Shown piece after piece: positions 55,458-63,866 of a stretch of 64,000 bases of DNA (position 1 is its first letter; each line of letters opens with the position of its first letter). The position numbers and the translations under genes were made by a program. Under the pieces are notes generated by a model. The model saw only the letters and a program-made list of their open reading frames with translations. It was not told the origin of the DNA and ran no database searches. The DNA comes from Devosia lacusdianchii (GTDB lineage: Bacteria; Pseudomonadota; Alphaproteobacteria; Rhizobiales; Devosiaceae), in the NCBI RefSeq assembly GCF_022429625.1, contig NZ_CP092483.1, positions 4,265,501-4,329,500 on the forward strand, read 5' to 3'.

Positions 55458-57059
55458 CTAAGCCGTCGCCTCGTCGGTGATGATTTCGTCACCTTCAATC
55501 GGCGGCAAGTCTTCCTCATTAATCCAGCCAGCCTTGATGCGGGCCTGCATGATCATGTCCTCGGCTTCTTCGCGGCTGACAGGGAAGTCCTTGAAAGTTC
55601 CCTCGAAGCGCTTGGTTTCGCCATCCTTGCGTTCGCTCCAGCCGATCAGGTCGTCCGAGGCGCAGCCGGCAAAGTCTTCCACGGTCTTGATGTCGTCCTT
55701 GCCCAGGGCCACCAGCATGGCGGCGGTGAGGCCGGCGATTTCATAGAGCTCGTCCTCGACGCCGAGCTTCTTGCGCTCTTCGTCATGGGCCCGATCGATG
55801 GCCGCCAGGTATTCGGTGGCGCGGTTCTGGATTTCGCCGGCGGTTTCTTCGTCGAAGCCGTCGATCGACGCGATTTCGTTGGCGTCGATATAGGCCAGTT
55901 CCTCGACCGAGGAGAAGCCTTCGGAAGCCAGTAGTTGGGCAACCATCTCGTCAACGTCAAGGGCCTGCATGAACAGGGTCGAGCGTTCGGTGAATTCCTT
56001 CTGGCGGCGTTCGCTTTCTTCCTGCTCGGTCAGGATGTCGATATCCCAACCGATCAGCTGGCTGGCGAGACGCACATTCTGGCCGCGGCGGCCAATGGCC
56101 AGCGACAGCTGTTCGTCGGGAACCACGACTTCGATGCGCTCGGCCTGCTCGTCGAGCACCACCTTGGCAACATCGGCCGGCTGCAGGGCCGAGACCACGA
56201 GATCGGCAATGGTGTCGGTCCACGGAATAATGTCGATCTTCTCGCCCTGGAGTTCGGCAACCACGGCCTGCACGCGCGAACCACGCATACCGACGCAGGC
56301 GCCCACGGGATCGATCGAGCTGTCCGAAGAGGTCACGGCGATCTTGGCGCGGCTGCCCGGATCGCGGGCGATCGAACGGATGGTGATCACGCCGTCATAG
56401 ATCTCAGGCACTTCCTGCATGAACAGCTTGGCCATGAACTGCGGATGCGTGCGGCTGAGGAAAATCTGCGGGCCGCGCTGTTCGCGGCGCACGTCATAGA
56501 CGTAAGCGCGGACGCGATCGCCGTAGCGGAACATTTCGCGCGGGATCAGCTCGTCGCGGCGGATGATGGCTTCGCCACGGCCGAGGTCGACAATGACATT
56601 GCCGTATTCGACGCGCTTGACGGTGCCGTTGACGATCTCGCCGATGCGGTTGAAGTACTCGTCATACATGCGCTCGCGCTCGGCATCGCGCACCTTCTGG
56701 ACGATGACCTGCTTGGCCGATTGGGCGGCGATGCGGCCGAACTCCATCGGCGGCAGCGGCTCGGTCAGGAAGTCGCCAACCTTGGCCTCGGGCGACTTGA
56801 CCTGGGCGCGCTTCAGATCGATCTGGCGGCTGGGCTCTTCGACATCAGCGACGATTTCGAGCAGGCGCCACATGCGGGTTTCGCCCGAGCGCGGATTGAT
56901 CTCGACCTTGATCTCGGTCTCGGCGCCATAGCGGCCCTTGGCGGCCTTCTCCATGGCATCCTGCATCGCCTCGATCACGACCATGCGGTCGATCGACTTT
57001 TCGCGGGCAACAGCGTCTGCGATCTGCAACAGCTCAAGGCGGTTCGCGCTAACGGCCAT
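55458..57059 (-). CDS. nusA: transcription termination/antitermination factor NusA
   Basis: 533 residues. N-terminal RNA-polymerase-binding domain ([20 protein letters not shown]), S1 domain ([20 protein letters not shown]), KH domains ([37 protein letters not shown]) and C-terminal acidic repeats. It binds RNA polymerase to modulate pausing and termination. It starts one base after the rimP stop, in a rimP-nusA-ylxR-infB operon. Confidence 0.97.
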   Translation of the reverse strand: MAVSANRLELLQIADAVAREKSIDRMVVIEAMQDAMEKAAKGRYGAETEIKVEINPRSGETRMWRLLEIVADVEEPSRQIDLKRAQVKSPEAKVGDFLTEPLPPMEFGRIAAQSAKQVIVQKVRDAERERMYDEYFNRIGEIVNGTVKRVEYGNVIVDLGRGEAIIRRDELIPREMFRYGDRVRAYVYDVRREQRGPQIFLSRTHPQFMAKLFMQEVPEIYDGVITIRSIARDPGSRAKIAVTSSDSSIDPVGACVGMRGSRVQAVVAELQGEKIDIIPWTDTIADLVVSALQPADVAKVVLDEQAERIEVVVPDEQLSLAIGRRGQNVRLASQLIGWDIDILTEQEESERRQKEFTERSTLFMQALDVDEMVAQLLASEGFSSVEELAYIDANEIASIDGFDEETAGEIQNRATEYLAAIDRAHDEERKKLGVEDELYEIAGLTAAMLVALGKDDIKTVEDFAGCASDDLIGWSERKDGETKRFEGTFKDFPVSREEAEDMIMQARIKAGWINEEDLPPIEGDEIITDEATA

Positions 57060-57674
57060 TTAATGAATCTCCTCGGAGTCGTCAGTGTCTTGAAACTCGA
57101 CCGTTTCGGTCTCGTCATCGTCAATGGGGTGGGCTTCCTGGTCGATGCGCGCTTTTTCCATCAGCGCATCGGTCATCACCAGCTTGGCTTCGGCGATGGT
57201 CGAGAGCAGCAGGCGGTGGTCGGGATCGGTACCGGCAGGGGCGTCGGGCAGGGTGATCACCACCGCCTCGTCGTCCACCGCCTTGATGAAGCCGCGGAAA
57301 CGCTTGCGGCCGTTGATCATGTCGCTGAGCTCGATCTTGACCTCGTGGCCGGTATAGGCGGCGAAGTCGCGCCGGCGCACCAGCGGCCGGTCGATGCCGG
57401 GGGACGAGACTTCCAGGTGATACTCGCGGTCGATCGGGTCTTCTACGTCAAGCACCGGCGAGAGGTCTTTGCTCAGGGCCTCGCAGTTGACGATCGTGAA
57501 GCGCCCGTTCTCGTCCTCGGCCATGATCTGCAGCGTCATGCCGTTTTCCTGGGTGATCTTCACCCGGACCAGGGCAAAGCCGAGGCCATTGGCCACCGGC
57601 TCGACAATGCGGGAAATCCGGGCTTCGAGGCCGGTTTCCTTGATGTAGCGTTTTTCGGTGAGATCGAAGCTCAT
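57060..57674 (-). CDS. rimP: ribosome maturation factor RimP
   Basis: 204 residues. Core signatures: GFALVRVKITQENGMTLQIM, VNCEALSKDLSPVLDVED, YHLEVSSPGIDRPLVRRRDF. It helps assemble the 30S subunit. ATG at 57674 with AAGGGA 3 nt upstream. It is the first gene of the nusA operon, and its leader contains a terminator-like hairpin, so the whole operon may be attenuated. The C-terminal acidic extension is longer than in E. coli. Confidence 0.95.
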   Translation of the reverse strand: MSFDLTEKRYIKETGLEARISRIVEPVANGLGFALVRVKITQENGMTLQIMAEDENGRFTIVNCEALSKDLSPVLDVEDPIDREYHLEVSSPGIDRPLVRRRDFAAYTGHEVKIELSDMINGRKRFRGFIKAVDDEAVVITLPDAPAGTDPDHRLLLSTIAEAKLVMTDALMEKARIDQEAHPIDDDETETVEFQDTDDSEEIH

Positions 57675-57691
57675 CGGTCCCTTCAGGTAAT

Positions 57692-57722
57692 AAAAAAGAG
57701 CGGGGCCGGGCGGCTCCCACTC
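57692..57722 (-). terminator. terminator-like hairpin in the rimP leader
   Basis: On the minus strand GAGTGGG...CCCGCTC (57722-57698) forms a 7-bp stem followed by six T (57697-57692), only 18 nt before the rimP ATG. It lies downstream of the best promoter candidate, so it would attenuate the operon; alternatively it ends the FNR unit. Confidence 0.65.
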
Positions 57723-57748
57723 TGCAAACTTGCTGAGATGTTGGCGTC

Positions 57749-57777
57749 TATATAGCGCCGTTGTCCGTAAGCCGCAA
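57749..57777 (-). promoter_or_regulatory. candidate promoter of rimP-nusA-ylxR-infB
   Basis: On the minus strand TTGCGG (57777-57772), a 17-bp spacer, and TATATA (57754-57749). The -35 is a weak match; no better pair is seen before rimP. Confidence 0.4.
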
Positions 57778-57781
57778 GGTG

Positions 57782-58024
57782 TCAGGCGACGCGCAGCCAG
57801 CCGATGGCGTTGCGCGCCTCGCGCTCGGCCTCGCCTGGCGTCCGGAAGAGACCGGATGAATAGCCAGGCAACCAGACCTCTTCGGAACCTTGGGCATGAT
57901 CAAGCAGTGTCAGGACATTCTCGCGGAATTCGAACAAGCCGTCATGGCGCGCAAGAAGATGGAGCTCCCGCCGCCCGTCCGGGCTGGCGGTCTTCCAGAC
58001 AACATCTGCGTGGCAATAGTCCAA
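57782..58024 (-). CDS. hypothetical protein coupled to the ferredoxin reductase
   Basis: 80 residues, TTG start directly after the stop of the reductase gene (TGATTG), with GGGAG 6 nt before it. The sequence (LHLLARHDGLFEFRENVLTL; GYSSGLFRTPGEAEREARN) reads like a small soluble protein with no recognised domain. Immediate coupling to the reductase suggests a joint role, but nothing more can be said. Confidence 0.65.
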   Translation of the reverse strand: MDYCHADVVWKTASPDGRRELHLLARHDGLFEFRENVLTLLDHAQGSEEVWLPGYSSGLFRTPGEAEREARNAIGWLRVA

Positions 58025-58690
58025 TCACTTCTCCCAAGTGACGCTCGATACGTCGGCCCCGAGCTCCTCCAGCGCGGTCCGCAGGTCTTTGACCATGGCA
58101 TCCGGTCCGCAGACATAGAAGTTCTGTTTGAAGTCGGTGATGTGCCGCTTGAGAAAGTCCGAGTCGATCCGCTCCTGCAAAAGTTTGGACTTCGGATCGG
58201 ACGTGACCGTCCATAGTGTCTTCAGCCCATCCATGGCTTCGAACTCGTCGCGCAGGATGATGTCGCGTTCCGTCTGGTTGGAGACGATCAGCCGATTACC
58301 CCCAAGGCCGCCCTTGGCATTGAGGTGGCGCAGAATGGCAATAAACGGCGTGACACCGGCGCCGCCGGCAATGAACGTTCCCGGACCCTTATACTGGATC
58401 GTGCCCCACACATCGCGCAGCAGCAGATGATCGCCCGCCTCGCAGCCCCAGAGCGCGTTGGTGACCCCGGGGTGGTCGCGATAGCTTTTGATGGTGAATT
58501 CGAGCGTCGGCTCGTCTTGCAGTGACGTGAAGGTAAACGGTCGCTTAAGATCGGTCCATTCCGGCTTGTCGATGCTCACTTCCGTCGCCTGGCCGGGACC
58601 AAAGTGAAAATTCTTCGGTTTTTCGACGCGGTAATGACGAACATTATGCGTGACCATTTCGGTCTTCAGAATCTTGACGCGGGTGGGCAT
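58025..58690 (-). CDS. ferredoxin/flavodoxin--NADP reductase-type FAD-binding oxidoreductase
   Basis: 221 residues. FAD-binding region KRPFTFTSLQDEP, NAD(P) site FIAGGAGVTPFIAIL, and the C-terminal YVCGPDAMV. No iron-sulfur domain, so it is a stand-alone reductase moving electrons between NAD(P)H and a carrier. Start at ATG 58690 with AGGAG 6 nt upstream. It is followed without gap by the small 57782-58024 gene. The partner protein is unknown. Confidence 0.88.
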   Translation of the reverse strand: MPTRVKILKTEMVTHNVRHYRVEKPKNFHFGPGQATEVSIDKPEWTDLKRPFTFTSLQDEPTLEFTIKSYRDHPGVTNALWGCEAGDHLLLRDVWGTIQYKGPGTFIAGGAGVTPFIAILRHLNAKGGLGGNRLIVSNQTERDIILRDEFEAMDGLKTLWTVTSDPKSKLLQERIDSDFLKRHITDFKQNFYVCGPDAMVKDLRTALEELGADVSSVTWEK

Positions 58691-58821
58691 GATCGGCTCC
58701 TTTGAAGGCATATGCCGCTGCCCGACCAAAGGTTCCAATGCCTGCAAGGTCCGCAGCCAGCCTGAACGTAGCACCGGAGTAACCCGGTAGCTCCGGGGAA
58801 ACTAGGTCTCGCCAGAACCCC

Positions 58822-58837
58822 TTGATATCCCTATCAA
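58822..58837. promoter_or_regulatory. 16-bp palindrome in divergent spacer
   Basis: TTGATATCCCTATCAA has 6-bp arms and a 4-bp centre. It resembles an FNR/FixK site but its TTGAT and ATCAA halves are 6 apart rather than 4, so it is more likely another operator. Confidence 0.4.
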
Positions 58838-58914
58838 AACCTTCGCAACGATCCGCCCGACTTCAAGCCCCGGAATCACAAATATCGCGTCTTGCGGGTT
58901 GGGGAGACGAGGAT

Positions 58915-58953
58915 CATTTCCAGGGTGTTCAAACGAAAGGAACACCTGAAATG
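58915..58953 (+). promoter_or_regulatory. stem-loop pairing the start codon of 58951-59235
   Basis: 58915-58930 (CATTTCCAGGGTGTTC) pairs with 58940-58953 (GAACACCTGAAATG) over 14 bp with two single-base bulges. The right arm ends with the ATG itself; the loop AAACGAAAG plus the first stem bases carry the AAAGGA ribosome site. This is the layout of a translational on/off switch or RNA thermometer. Confidence 0.55.
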
Positions 58954-59235
58954 ATCAAGAACACTGTAATCGCCCTGCTCGCCGTCGCTTCCGTTTCCGC
59001 CGTTGCCCTGCCGGCCTATGCCGGTACCGGCGTCGTTCCCGTCTTCGGTACGGGCGACAATGACGACCAGGATTGGGTTGCCGACGGTATCGTCAGCCGT
59101 CTGCAGGCACAGGGCGTCAACGCTTCGTCCGTCGAGAACTGGGGCGGCCTGATCCGCGCCTACGTGACGCTCGAGGACGGCTCGGAAGTGATGCAGTTCT
59201 ACACCCCCGGTTCGCTGCACCAAGTCTCCCTCTAA
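58951..59235 (+). CDS. small exported protein of unknown function
   Basis: 94 residues. A typical signal peptide (MIKNTVIALLAVASVSAVA, cleavage after AYA) precedes a small acidic domain (IVSRLQAQGVNASSVENWGG; YVTLEDGSEVMQFY) that looks like a single PepSY-type alpha-beta unit, though I am not sure. Probably periplasmic. Its start codon lies in a stem-loop. It converges on an HxlR-type regulator. Confidence 0.75.
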   Translation: MIKNTVIALLAVASVSAVALPAYAGTGVVPVFGTGDNDDQDWVADGIVSRLQAQGVNASSVENWGGLIRAYVTLEDGSEVMQFYTPGSLHQVSL

Positions 59236-59280
59236 GGGTGCCGACCACGGCGCCGCCGGCTCAGCCGACGGCGCCCGTAC

Positions 59281-59664
59281 TCACTCCGGATGGATGATCC
59301 GGATCACCGGCTCGCCGCCGGTGCTGTCGAAACGCTCGCGGGCCGCAAGGACCTGCTCCCGGTTGCGCTCGGCAAAAACCCGCACACTGTCGGCCAGCTT
59401 GAGCAATTCGCGGCCGAGATCGGTCAGTTCATAATCGACGCGGGGTGGAATCGTCGCGAACATGGTTCGCGTTACGAATCCGTCGCGCTCGAGCTCGCGC
59501 AGCGTGATCGTCAGCGTCTTCTGGGATATCCCGCCAACCCGCTTGATCTCGTTGAAGCGGAGCCTCTCCGCCCGCAGCAGCGTGACGACAGTCAGCGTCC
59601 ACTTTCCGGGCCTGACCATCAGCACGTCATCTTCATGCTGGTGGGATTTGGGCAGAGCGGACAT
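59281..59664 (-). CDS. HxlR-family winged-helix regulator
   Basis: 127 residues. HxlR core: GKWTLTVVTLLRAERLRFNEIKR-type helix, GGISQKTLTITLRELERDG and VDYELTDLGREL. The usual N-terminal cysteine before GKW is absent (VLMVRPGKW), so a Cys-based redox or aldehyde switch is unlikely. Start at ATG 59664 with GAGG 6 nt upstream. Target unknown; it is the 3' neighbour of the small exported protein gene. Confidence 0.87.
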   Translation of the reverse strand: MSALPKSHQHEDDVLMVRPGKWTLTVVTLLRAERLRFNEIKRVGGISQKTLTITLRELERDGFVTRTMFATIPPRVDYELTDLGRELLKLADSVRVFAERNREQVLAARERFDSTGGEPVIRIIHPE

Positions 59665-59770
59665 GGCGAACCTCGAAAACATGGTCGAGTTTGCCATATG
59701 GGGCGCGATTGCGGCGCTTCCAGTGCAGCCAGTCATTAAACTTTGACATGGCTGCTATCGCTCTTTTGCG

Positions 59771-60475
59771 CTAAACCCGCTTGAAACTCAGATAAAAACT
59801 GATCATCCGGCCCTCGCGGCGGGCCTTCTGCTCGTAGCGCGTCGCTTCCCAGCCGGCATAGGGCTCGTGCCAGCCCCCCGGCTTTTCCGGCGCGAATCGG
59901 AACAATGGCGCCCGCACGATATGGGCCAGGGTCCAGTTGGCGTAATCTTCGATATCGGTGGCGAAATGAAACACGCCGCCGGGGCGGATCACCCGGGCCA
60001 GCTCGGCCAGCGTCGTCTCCGAGACGAAACGCCGCTTGTGGTGGCGCGTCTTGGGCCAGGGATCGGGGTAGAGCAGATAGACCTCGTCCAGCGACGCATC
60101 GGGTAGCTCCACCAGCAGCTTGAACGCGTCATCGGTAAAGAGGCGGATGTTGCGCAGGTCCTGCGCCGCTATGGCCTGCACCATCTTGCCAATGCCACCA
60201 GTAAACACCTCGCAGCCAACATAGCCGGTCTTCGGATGGCGCGACGCCTCCAGCGCCAGATGCTCGCCGCCGCCATAGCCGATCTCGACAATGATCTTGT
60301 CGGCATCCGGAAAAAGGCTACGCGGATCCAGCCGGCCATTGAGCTTGATCTCGAGCGCCGGGAGCGTCGCGTCGAACACTGCCTGCTGCCCGCCATGCAG
60401 CTTCTTGCCGGAACGGCGGCCAAAAAAAGCGCGCGGCTCACCGGAGCGGGTCTTGGGAAGCTGATGATCGGTCAT
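59771..60475 (-). CDS. trmB: tRNA (guanine-N7-)-methyltransferase
   Basis: 234 residues. SAM site IIVEIGYGGGEHLALEA, and the family signature LYPDPWPKTRHHKRRFV. It makes m7G46 in the variable loop of tRNAs. It follows metK on the same strand, the conserved order. The next genes normally are rimP-nusA; here four unrelated genes come between. Confidence 0.95.
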   Translation of the reverse strand: MTDHQLPKTRSGEPRAFFGRRSGKKLHGGQQAVFDATLPALEIKLNGRLDPRSLFPDADKIIVEIGYGGGEHLALEASRHPKTGYVGCEVFTGGIGKMVQAIAAQDLRNIRLFTDDAFKLLVELPDASLDEVYLLYPDPWPKTRHHKRRFVSETTLAELARVIRPGGVFHFATDIEDYANWTLAHIVRAPLFRFAPEKPGGWHEPYAGWEATRYEQKARREGRMISFYLSFKRV

Positions 60476-60518
60476 ATGTGGTGCATGGTTTCCGCAGGGA
60501 CGCGGCCATATAGACTAA

Positions 60519-60549
60519 GGCGCCGTGCCCGAGAAGCGGGAACGGCGCC
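60519..60549 (-). terminator. hairpin between metK and trmB
   Basis: GGCGCCGT/ACGGCGCC (8 bp) with an inner CCCG/CGGG stem, followed on the minus strand by TTAGTC. Likely partial terminator or processing site after metK. Confidence 0.6.
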
Positions 60550-60580
60550 GTGAACACAATTCAGCGTGGCCTTGCAGGGA

Positions 60581-61837
60581 TTACTTCACCGCGGCCTTAA
60601 GGGCGCTCACCAGGTCGGTCTTTTCCCAGGAGAAGCTGCCATCGCGGCCAGCCTTGCGGCCGAAATGGCCGTAGGCCGAAGTCTTGGCATAGATGGGCTT
60701 GTTGAGATCGAGATGGGTGCGGATGCCGCGCGGCGTCAGGTCCATGACCTTACCGAGGGCGGCTTCGACCACGGCCTCGTCGACCTTGCCGGTGCCGTGG
60801 AGGTCAACATAGATCGAGAGCGGCTGCGCCACGCCGATGGCGTAGCTGAGCTGGATGGTGGCGCGATCGGCAAGACCGGCGGCAACCACATTCTTGGCGA
60901 GATAGCGCGCCGCATAGGCCGCCGACCGGTCGACCTTGGTCGGGTCCTTGCCCGAAAAGGCACCGCCGCCATGCGGCGCGGCGCCGCCATAGGTATCGAC
61001 AATGATCTTGCGGCCGGTAAGGCCCGCATCGCCATCGGGGCCGCCGACCACGAACTTGCCCGTCGGGTTGACGTGCCAGACGGTATCCTTGGAAATCCAG
61101 CCTTCGGGCAGGGCCTCGCGGATATAGGGCTCGACGATCTTGCGCACGTCGGCCGAGGTCAGGCTCTCATCCAGGTGCTGGGTCGAGAGCACGATCTGGG
61201 TCACGCCGACCGGCTTGCCGTCTTCGTAGCGCACCGTCACCTGGCTCTTGGCATCGGGCCCGAGCTTGCCGGCCGGGCTATTATTCGCCTTGCGAGCGGT
61301 GGTCAGCGTTTCCAGGATCTTGTGGGCGTAATAGATCGGCGCCGGCAGCAGTTCCGGAGTCTCGCGGCTGGCATAGCCGAACATGATGCCCTGGTCGCCC
61401 GCACCCACATCCTTATTGCCCGCCTCGTCGACACCCTGCGCAATATCGGCCGACTGGCCGTGCAGCAACACGTCAATCTTGGCGGTCTTCCAGTGGAATC
61501 CGGATTGCTCGTAGCCGATGGCCCGGATCGCTTTACGGGCGATGGATTTGAACTTGCTGGGGTTGACCACCGGGTGGCCGGCGGCGTCCAGCAGCACCTT
61601 GCCGTCCTTGCCCTTCTTGAGCAGGCTTTCGGGCACGCGCACTTCACCGGCGATCACCACGCGGTTGGTCGTGGCCAGCGTCTCGCAGGCGATACGGACC
61701 TTGGACGGATCCATGCCGGTCTTCTTGGCTTCGCGGAACACCAGATCGACGATTTCGTCGGAAATCCGGTCGCAGACCTTGTCGGGGTGACCTTCTGAGA
61801 CCGATTCCGAGGTGAAAAGATAAGATGAGCGGGCCAA
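60581..61837 (-). CDS. metK: S-adenosylmethionine synthetase
   Basis: 418 residues. Signatures: [32 protein letters not shown] and [17 protein letters not shown]. It makes SAM from methionine and ATP. I prefer the TTG at 61837 (protein MARSSYLF), with AGGGGA exactly 6 nt upstream; the frame continues upstream without conserved residues. No SAM-II-type riboswitch is seen in the 160-bp leader. The helix-turn-helix gene often found between lnt and metK is absent. Confidence 0.95.
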   Translation of the reverse strand: MARSSYLFTSESVSEGHPDKVCDRISDEIVDLVFREAKKTGMDPSKVRIACETLATTNRVVIAGEVRVPESLLKKGKDGKVLLDAAGHPVVNPSKFKSIARKAIRAIGYEQSGFHWKTAKIDVLLHGQSADIAQGVDEAGNKDVGAGDQGIMFGYASRETPELLPAPIYYAHKILETLTTARKANNSPAGKLGPDAKSQVTVRYEDGKPVGVTQIVLSTQHLDESLTSADVRKIVEPYIREALPEGWISKDTVWHVNPTGKFVVGGPDGDAGLTGRKIIVDTYGGAAPHGGGAFSGKDPTKVDRSAAYAARYLAKNVVAAGLADRATIQLSYAIGVAQPLSIYVDLHGTGKVDEAVVEAALGKVMDLTPRGIRTHLDLNKPIYAKTSAYGHFGRKAGRDGSFSWEKTDLVSALKAAVK

Positions 61838-62000
61838 CCGAAATCCCCTGAACATGGCAAAAACCGCCCAAAACGAGCGATATTGACCCGGTTGTGACAC
61901 TCGCTGTCGGTTCGGTCAAGGCGGATATAAAGAAAGCTTGATATGTCGCCGGTCGATTTACGAGCATGAATTGGCGGCACAGGCAGAAGCAGTATCGGCC

Positions 62001-63614
62001 TCAGGCCAGCCGCTTGCGTCCGCCCCGCGCCGCGGCCACGGAAATCAAAAGCCCTGCCACCAGCGCAATCAATAGCGGCCAGTAGCGGACGCGGCTGAAC
62101 ACCGTGCCGGCCAGCCGCTCATGCGGGCGCACGTCGAGCGCGGCCATTTCCAGCGGCGCGATCTGGCCGGTGATGCGGCCCAGCGGATCGGTTGCAAAGG
62201 TGAGACCCGAATTGGCCGCCCGGATGAGACTCATGCCCTCTTCGACGGCGCGGACGCGGGCGTGGTGGGCATGCTGGGCCGGCCCGATGGAATTGTCGAA
62301 CCAGGCATCATTGGTGATGTTGAACAGGAATTGCGCATCGGCCGTGTCGCCCAGATCGCCCGAGAACAGGATTTCGTAGCAGATCAGGGCCAGCAGCGAT
62401 GGCGTGTTGGGCAGGCTCATCAGCCGCCGTCTTGCATCGCCATGGCCCCAACCCTCGGCGCCAGGCACGAATTGCTTGATGCCCAGTCGGGCGAAGAATT
62501 CGCCAAACGGCAGGAATTCGCCAAACGGCACCAGATGGGCCTTGTCGTACGAGGCGATGACCTCGCCATTGGTATCGATCGCCAACACCGCGTTGTACGG
62601 CAGGCCCGACGCCACCGTGCCGCCGGGCTCGTATTGCTGACGCGGTGCGCCGGTCAGCAGCATGGCGCCATCGGGCAGCAGCCGGGCAATGCGCGCCAGC
62701 GCGTCGGGATAGGTCGAGAGGAAAAACGGCAGGCTCGATTCAGGCCAGACCAGATGGGTGATGTCGGCCATGCCCTGGTCGGACGGGTCCATGCGCATGT
62801 CTGACAGCATCAGCAGGCGATCGATCAAGGCAACCGGATCGGCATTGCCCCAGTCGGAATGCTCATAGACCAGCGGCTGGACCAGCCGCATGGCGATATC
62901 CTGGCGCTCGGTCGAGACCGTGCCGGCGAGGCGATTGTAGCCGTAGCCAAGCTGGCCGGCGATCACCAGCAATGCGATGAAGAACGGCAGCAGGCGCCGG
63001 CTGAGGCTGCGATTGTCGGCAGGCCAGATCAGCGCCGGCGTCATCGCGAGCAAGGCAGCCACCAGCGTCAGGCCATAGATGCCGATGACCGAGGTGATCT
63101 GCATCATCTCGTCGGTCGGGGTCAGCGCATAGCCGAGCAGATCGAACGGAAAACCGGTGAGCACATGGCCGCGGGCCCATTCGGCGATGGTGACGAAGGT
63201 CGCGAGCGTCACGATACGCCAGGGCCCGTGGCTCCAGAACAGATGCGCCAGGGCGCTGCCGACACCCCAGAAAATGGCGATCAGCGCCGCAAGCGCCAGG
63301 ATGGCGAAAGGCATTAGTAACAGCATGATCCCGCCATCGACAAAGAAGGCGGCGCCTAGCCAGTGAAAGGCGACGGTGAAATAGCCCCAACCGAAGGCGA
63401 AGCCGATGGTGAAGGCCGGTCCTAATATCCGGCGCCAGCCGCGCTGCCGCTCGGCACCATCGAGGCACCAGACCCAGATGGGAAAGCTGACGAACAGCGC
63501 CGGGACGACGAAGAGCGGCGGGACGGAGAGACCGGCGACGGCGCCCGCCACCACCAGCAGTAAAAAACGCCGCCAGCCATGGCTGAGCATGGCAGTCTCG
63601 GCCAACCAGGTCAT
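62001..63614 (-). CDS. lnt: apolipoprotein N-acyltransferase
   Basis: 537 residues. Six or so N-terminal transmembrane helices, then a nitrilase-like periplasmic domain with the Glu (VWPESSLPFF near 290), Lys (YDKAHLVPFGE near 354) and Cys (ALICYEILF near 411). A last C-terminal helix follows. It adds the third acyl chain to lipoproteins. Start at ATG 63614. It is divergent from tsaB, with an R1 element between; normally corC precedes it. Confidence 0.95.
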   Translation of the reverse strand: MTWLAETAMLSHGWRRFLLLVVAGAVAGLSVPPLFVVPALFVSFPIWVWCLDGAERQRGWRRILGPAFTIGFAFGWGYFTVAFHWLGAAFFVDGGIMLLLMPFAILALAALIAIFWGVGSALAHLFWSHGPWRIVTLATFVTIAEWARGHVLTGFPFDLLGYALTPTDEMMQITSVIGIYGLTLVAALLAMTPALIWPADNRSLSRRLLPFFIALLVIAGQLGYGYNRLAGTVSTERQDIAMRLVQPLVYEHSDWGNADPVALIDRLLMLSDMRMDPSDQGMADITHLVWPESSLPFFLSTYPDALARIARLLPDGAMLLTGAPRQQYEPGGTVASGLPYNAVLAIDTNGEVIASYDKAHLVPFGEFLPFGEFFARLGIKQFVPGAEGWGHGDARRRLMSLPNTPSLLALICYEILFSGDLGDTADAQFLFNITNDAWFDNSIGPAQHAHHARVRAVEEGMSLIRAANSGLTFATDPLGRITGQIAPLEMAALDVRPHERLAGTVFSRVRYWPLLIALVAGLLISVAAARGGRKRLA

Positions 63615-63718
63615 TGCGCGGCTTTCGGCGAATCAGGACGCATGCGGCAAAGTCGCTGGCGGGGCAGGGGGCGTCAAGGCGGTGGACTTGGCGACGTGTC
63701 GGCGCTAGGAGGCAAGCA

Positions 63719-63857
63719 AGGCCCCCTCATCCGCCCTTCGGGCACCTTCTCCCACGGGGGGAGAAGGGGAGCTCCGAGAGCGGACGACCACCGGACCAAC
63801 CCTCGCCCCTTGCGGGAGAGGGTGGATCGCGCGTAGCGCGAGACGGGTGAGGGGGCG
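63719..63857. repeat. R1 element, about 140-bp inverted repeat before tsaB
   Basis: Outer arms GCCCCCTCATCCGCC and GGGTGAGGGGGC face each other around two inner hairpins (CTTCTCCCACGGGGGGAGAAG; CTCGCCCCTTGCGGGAGAG). It ends 9 bp before the tsaB GTG, as the R1 copy ends 8 bp before murJ. Confidence 0.7.
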
Positions 63858-63866
63858 GGAGCCACC

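Noticed and set aside
58822..58837. FNR/FixK anaerobox
   Set aside because: The halves TTGAT and ATCAA are 6 bp apart instead of 4, so I list it only as a palindrome.
61838..62000. SAM riboswitch in the metK leader
   Set aside because: No conserved SAM-II core (TAAA...GCTAAA-type) or SAM-I-like pattern could be found in the 160-bp leader on the minus strand.
62505..62545. Tandem 18-bp repeat inside lnt
   Set aside because: It encodes PFGEFLPFGEF, a normal variant of the conserved Lnt loop around the catalytic Lys, so it needs no special explanation.
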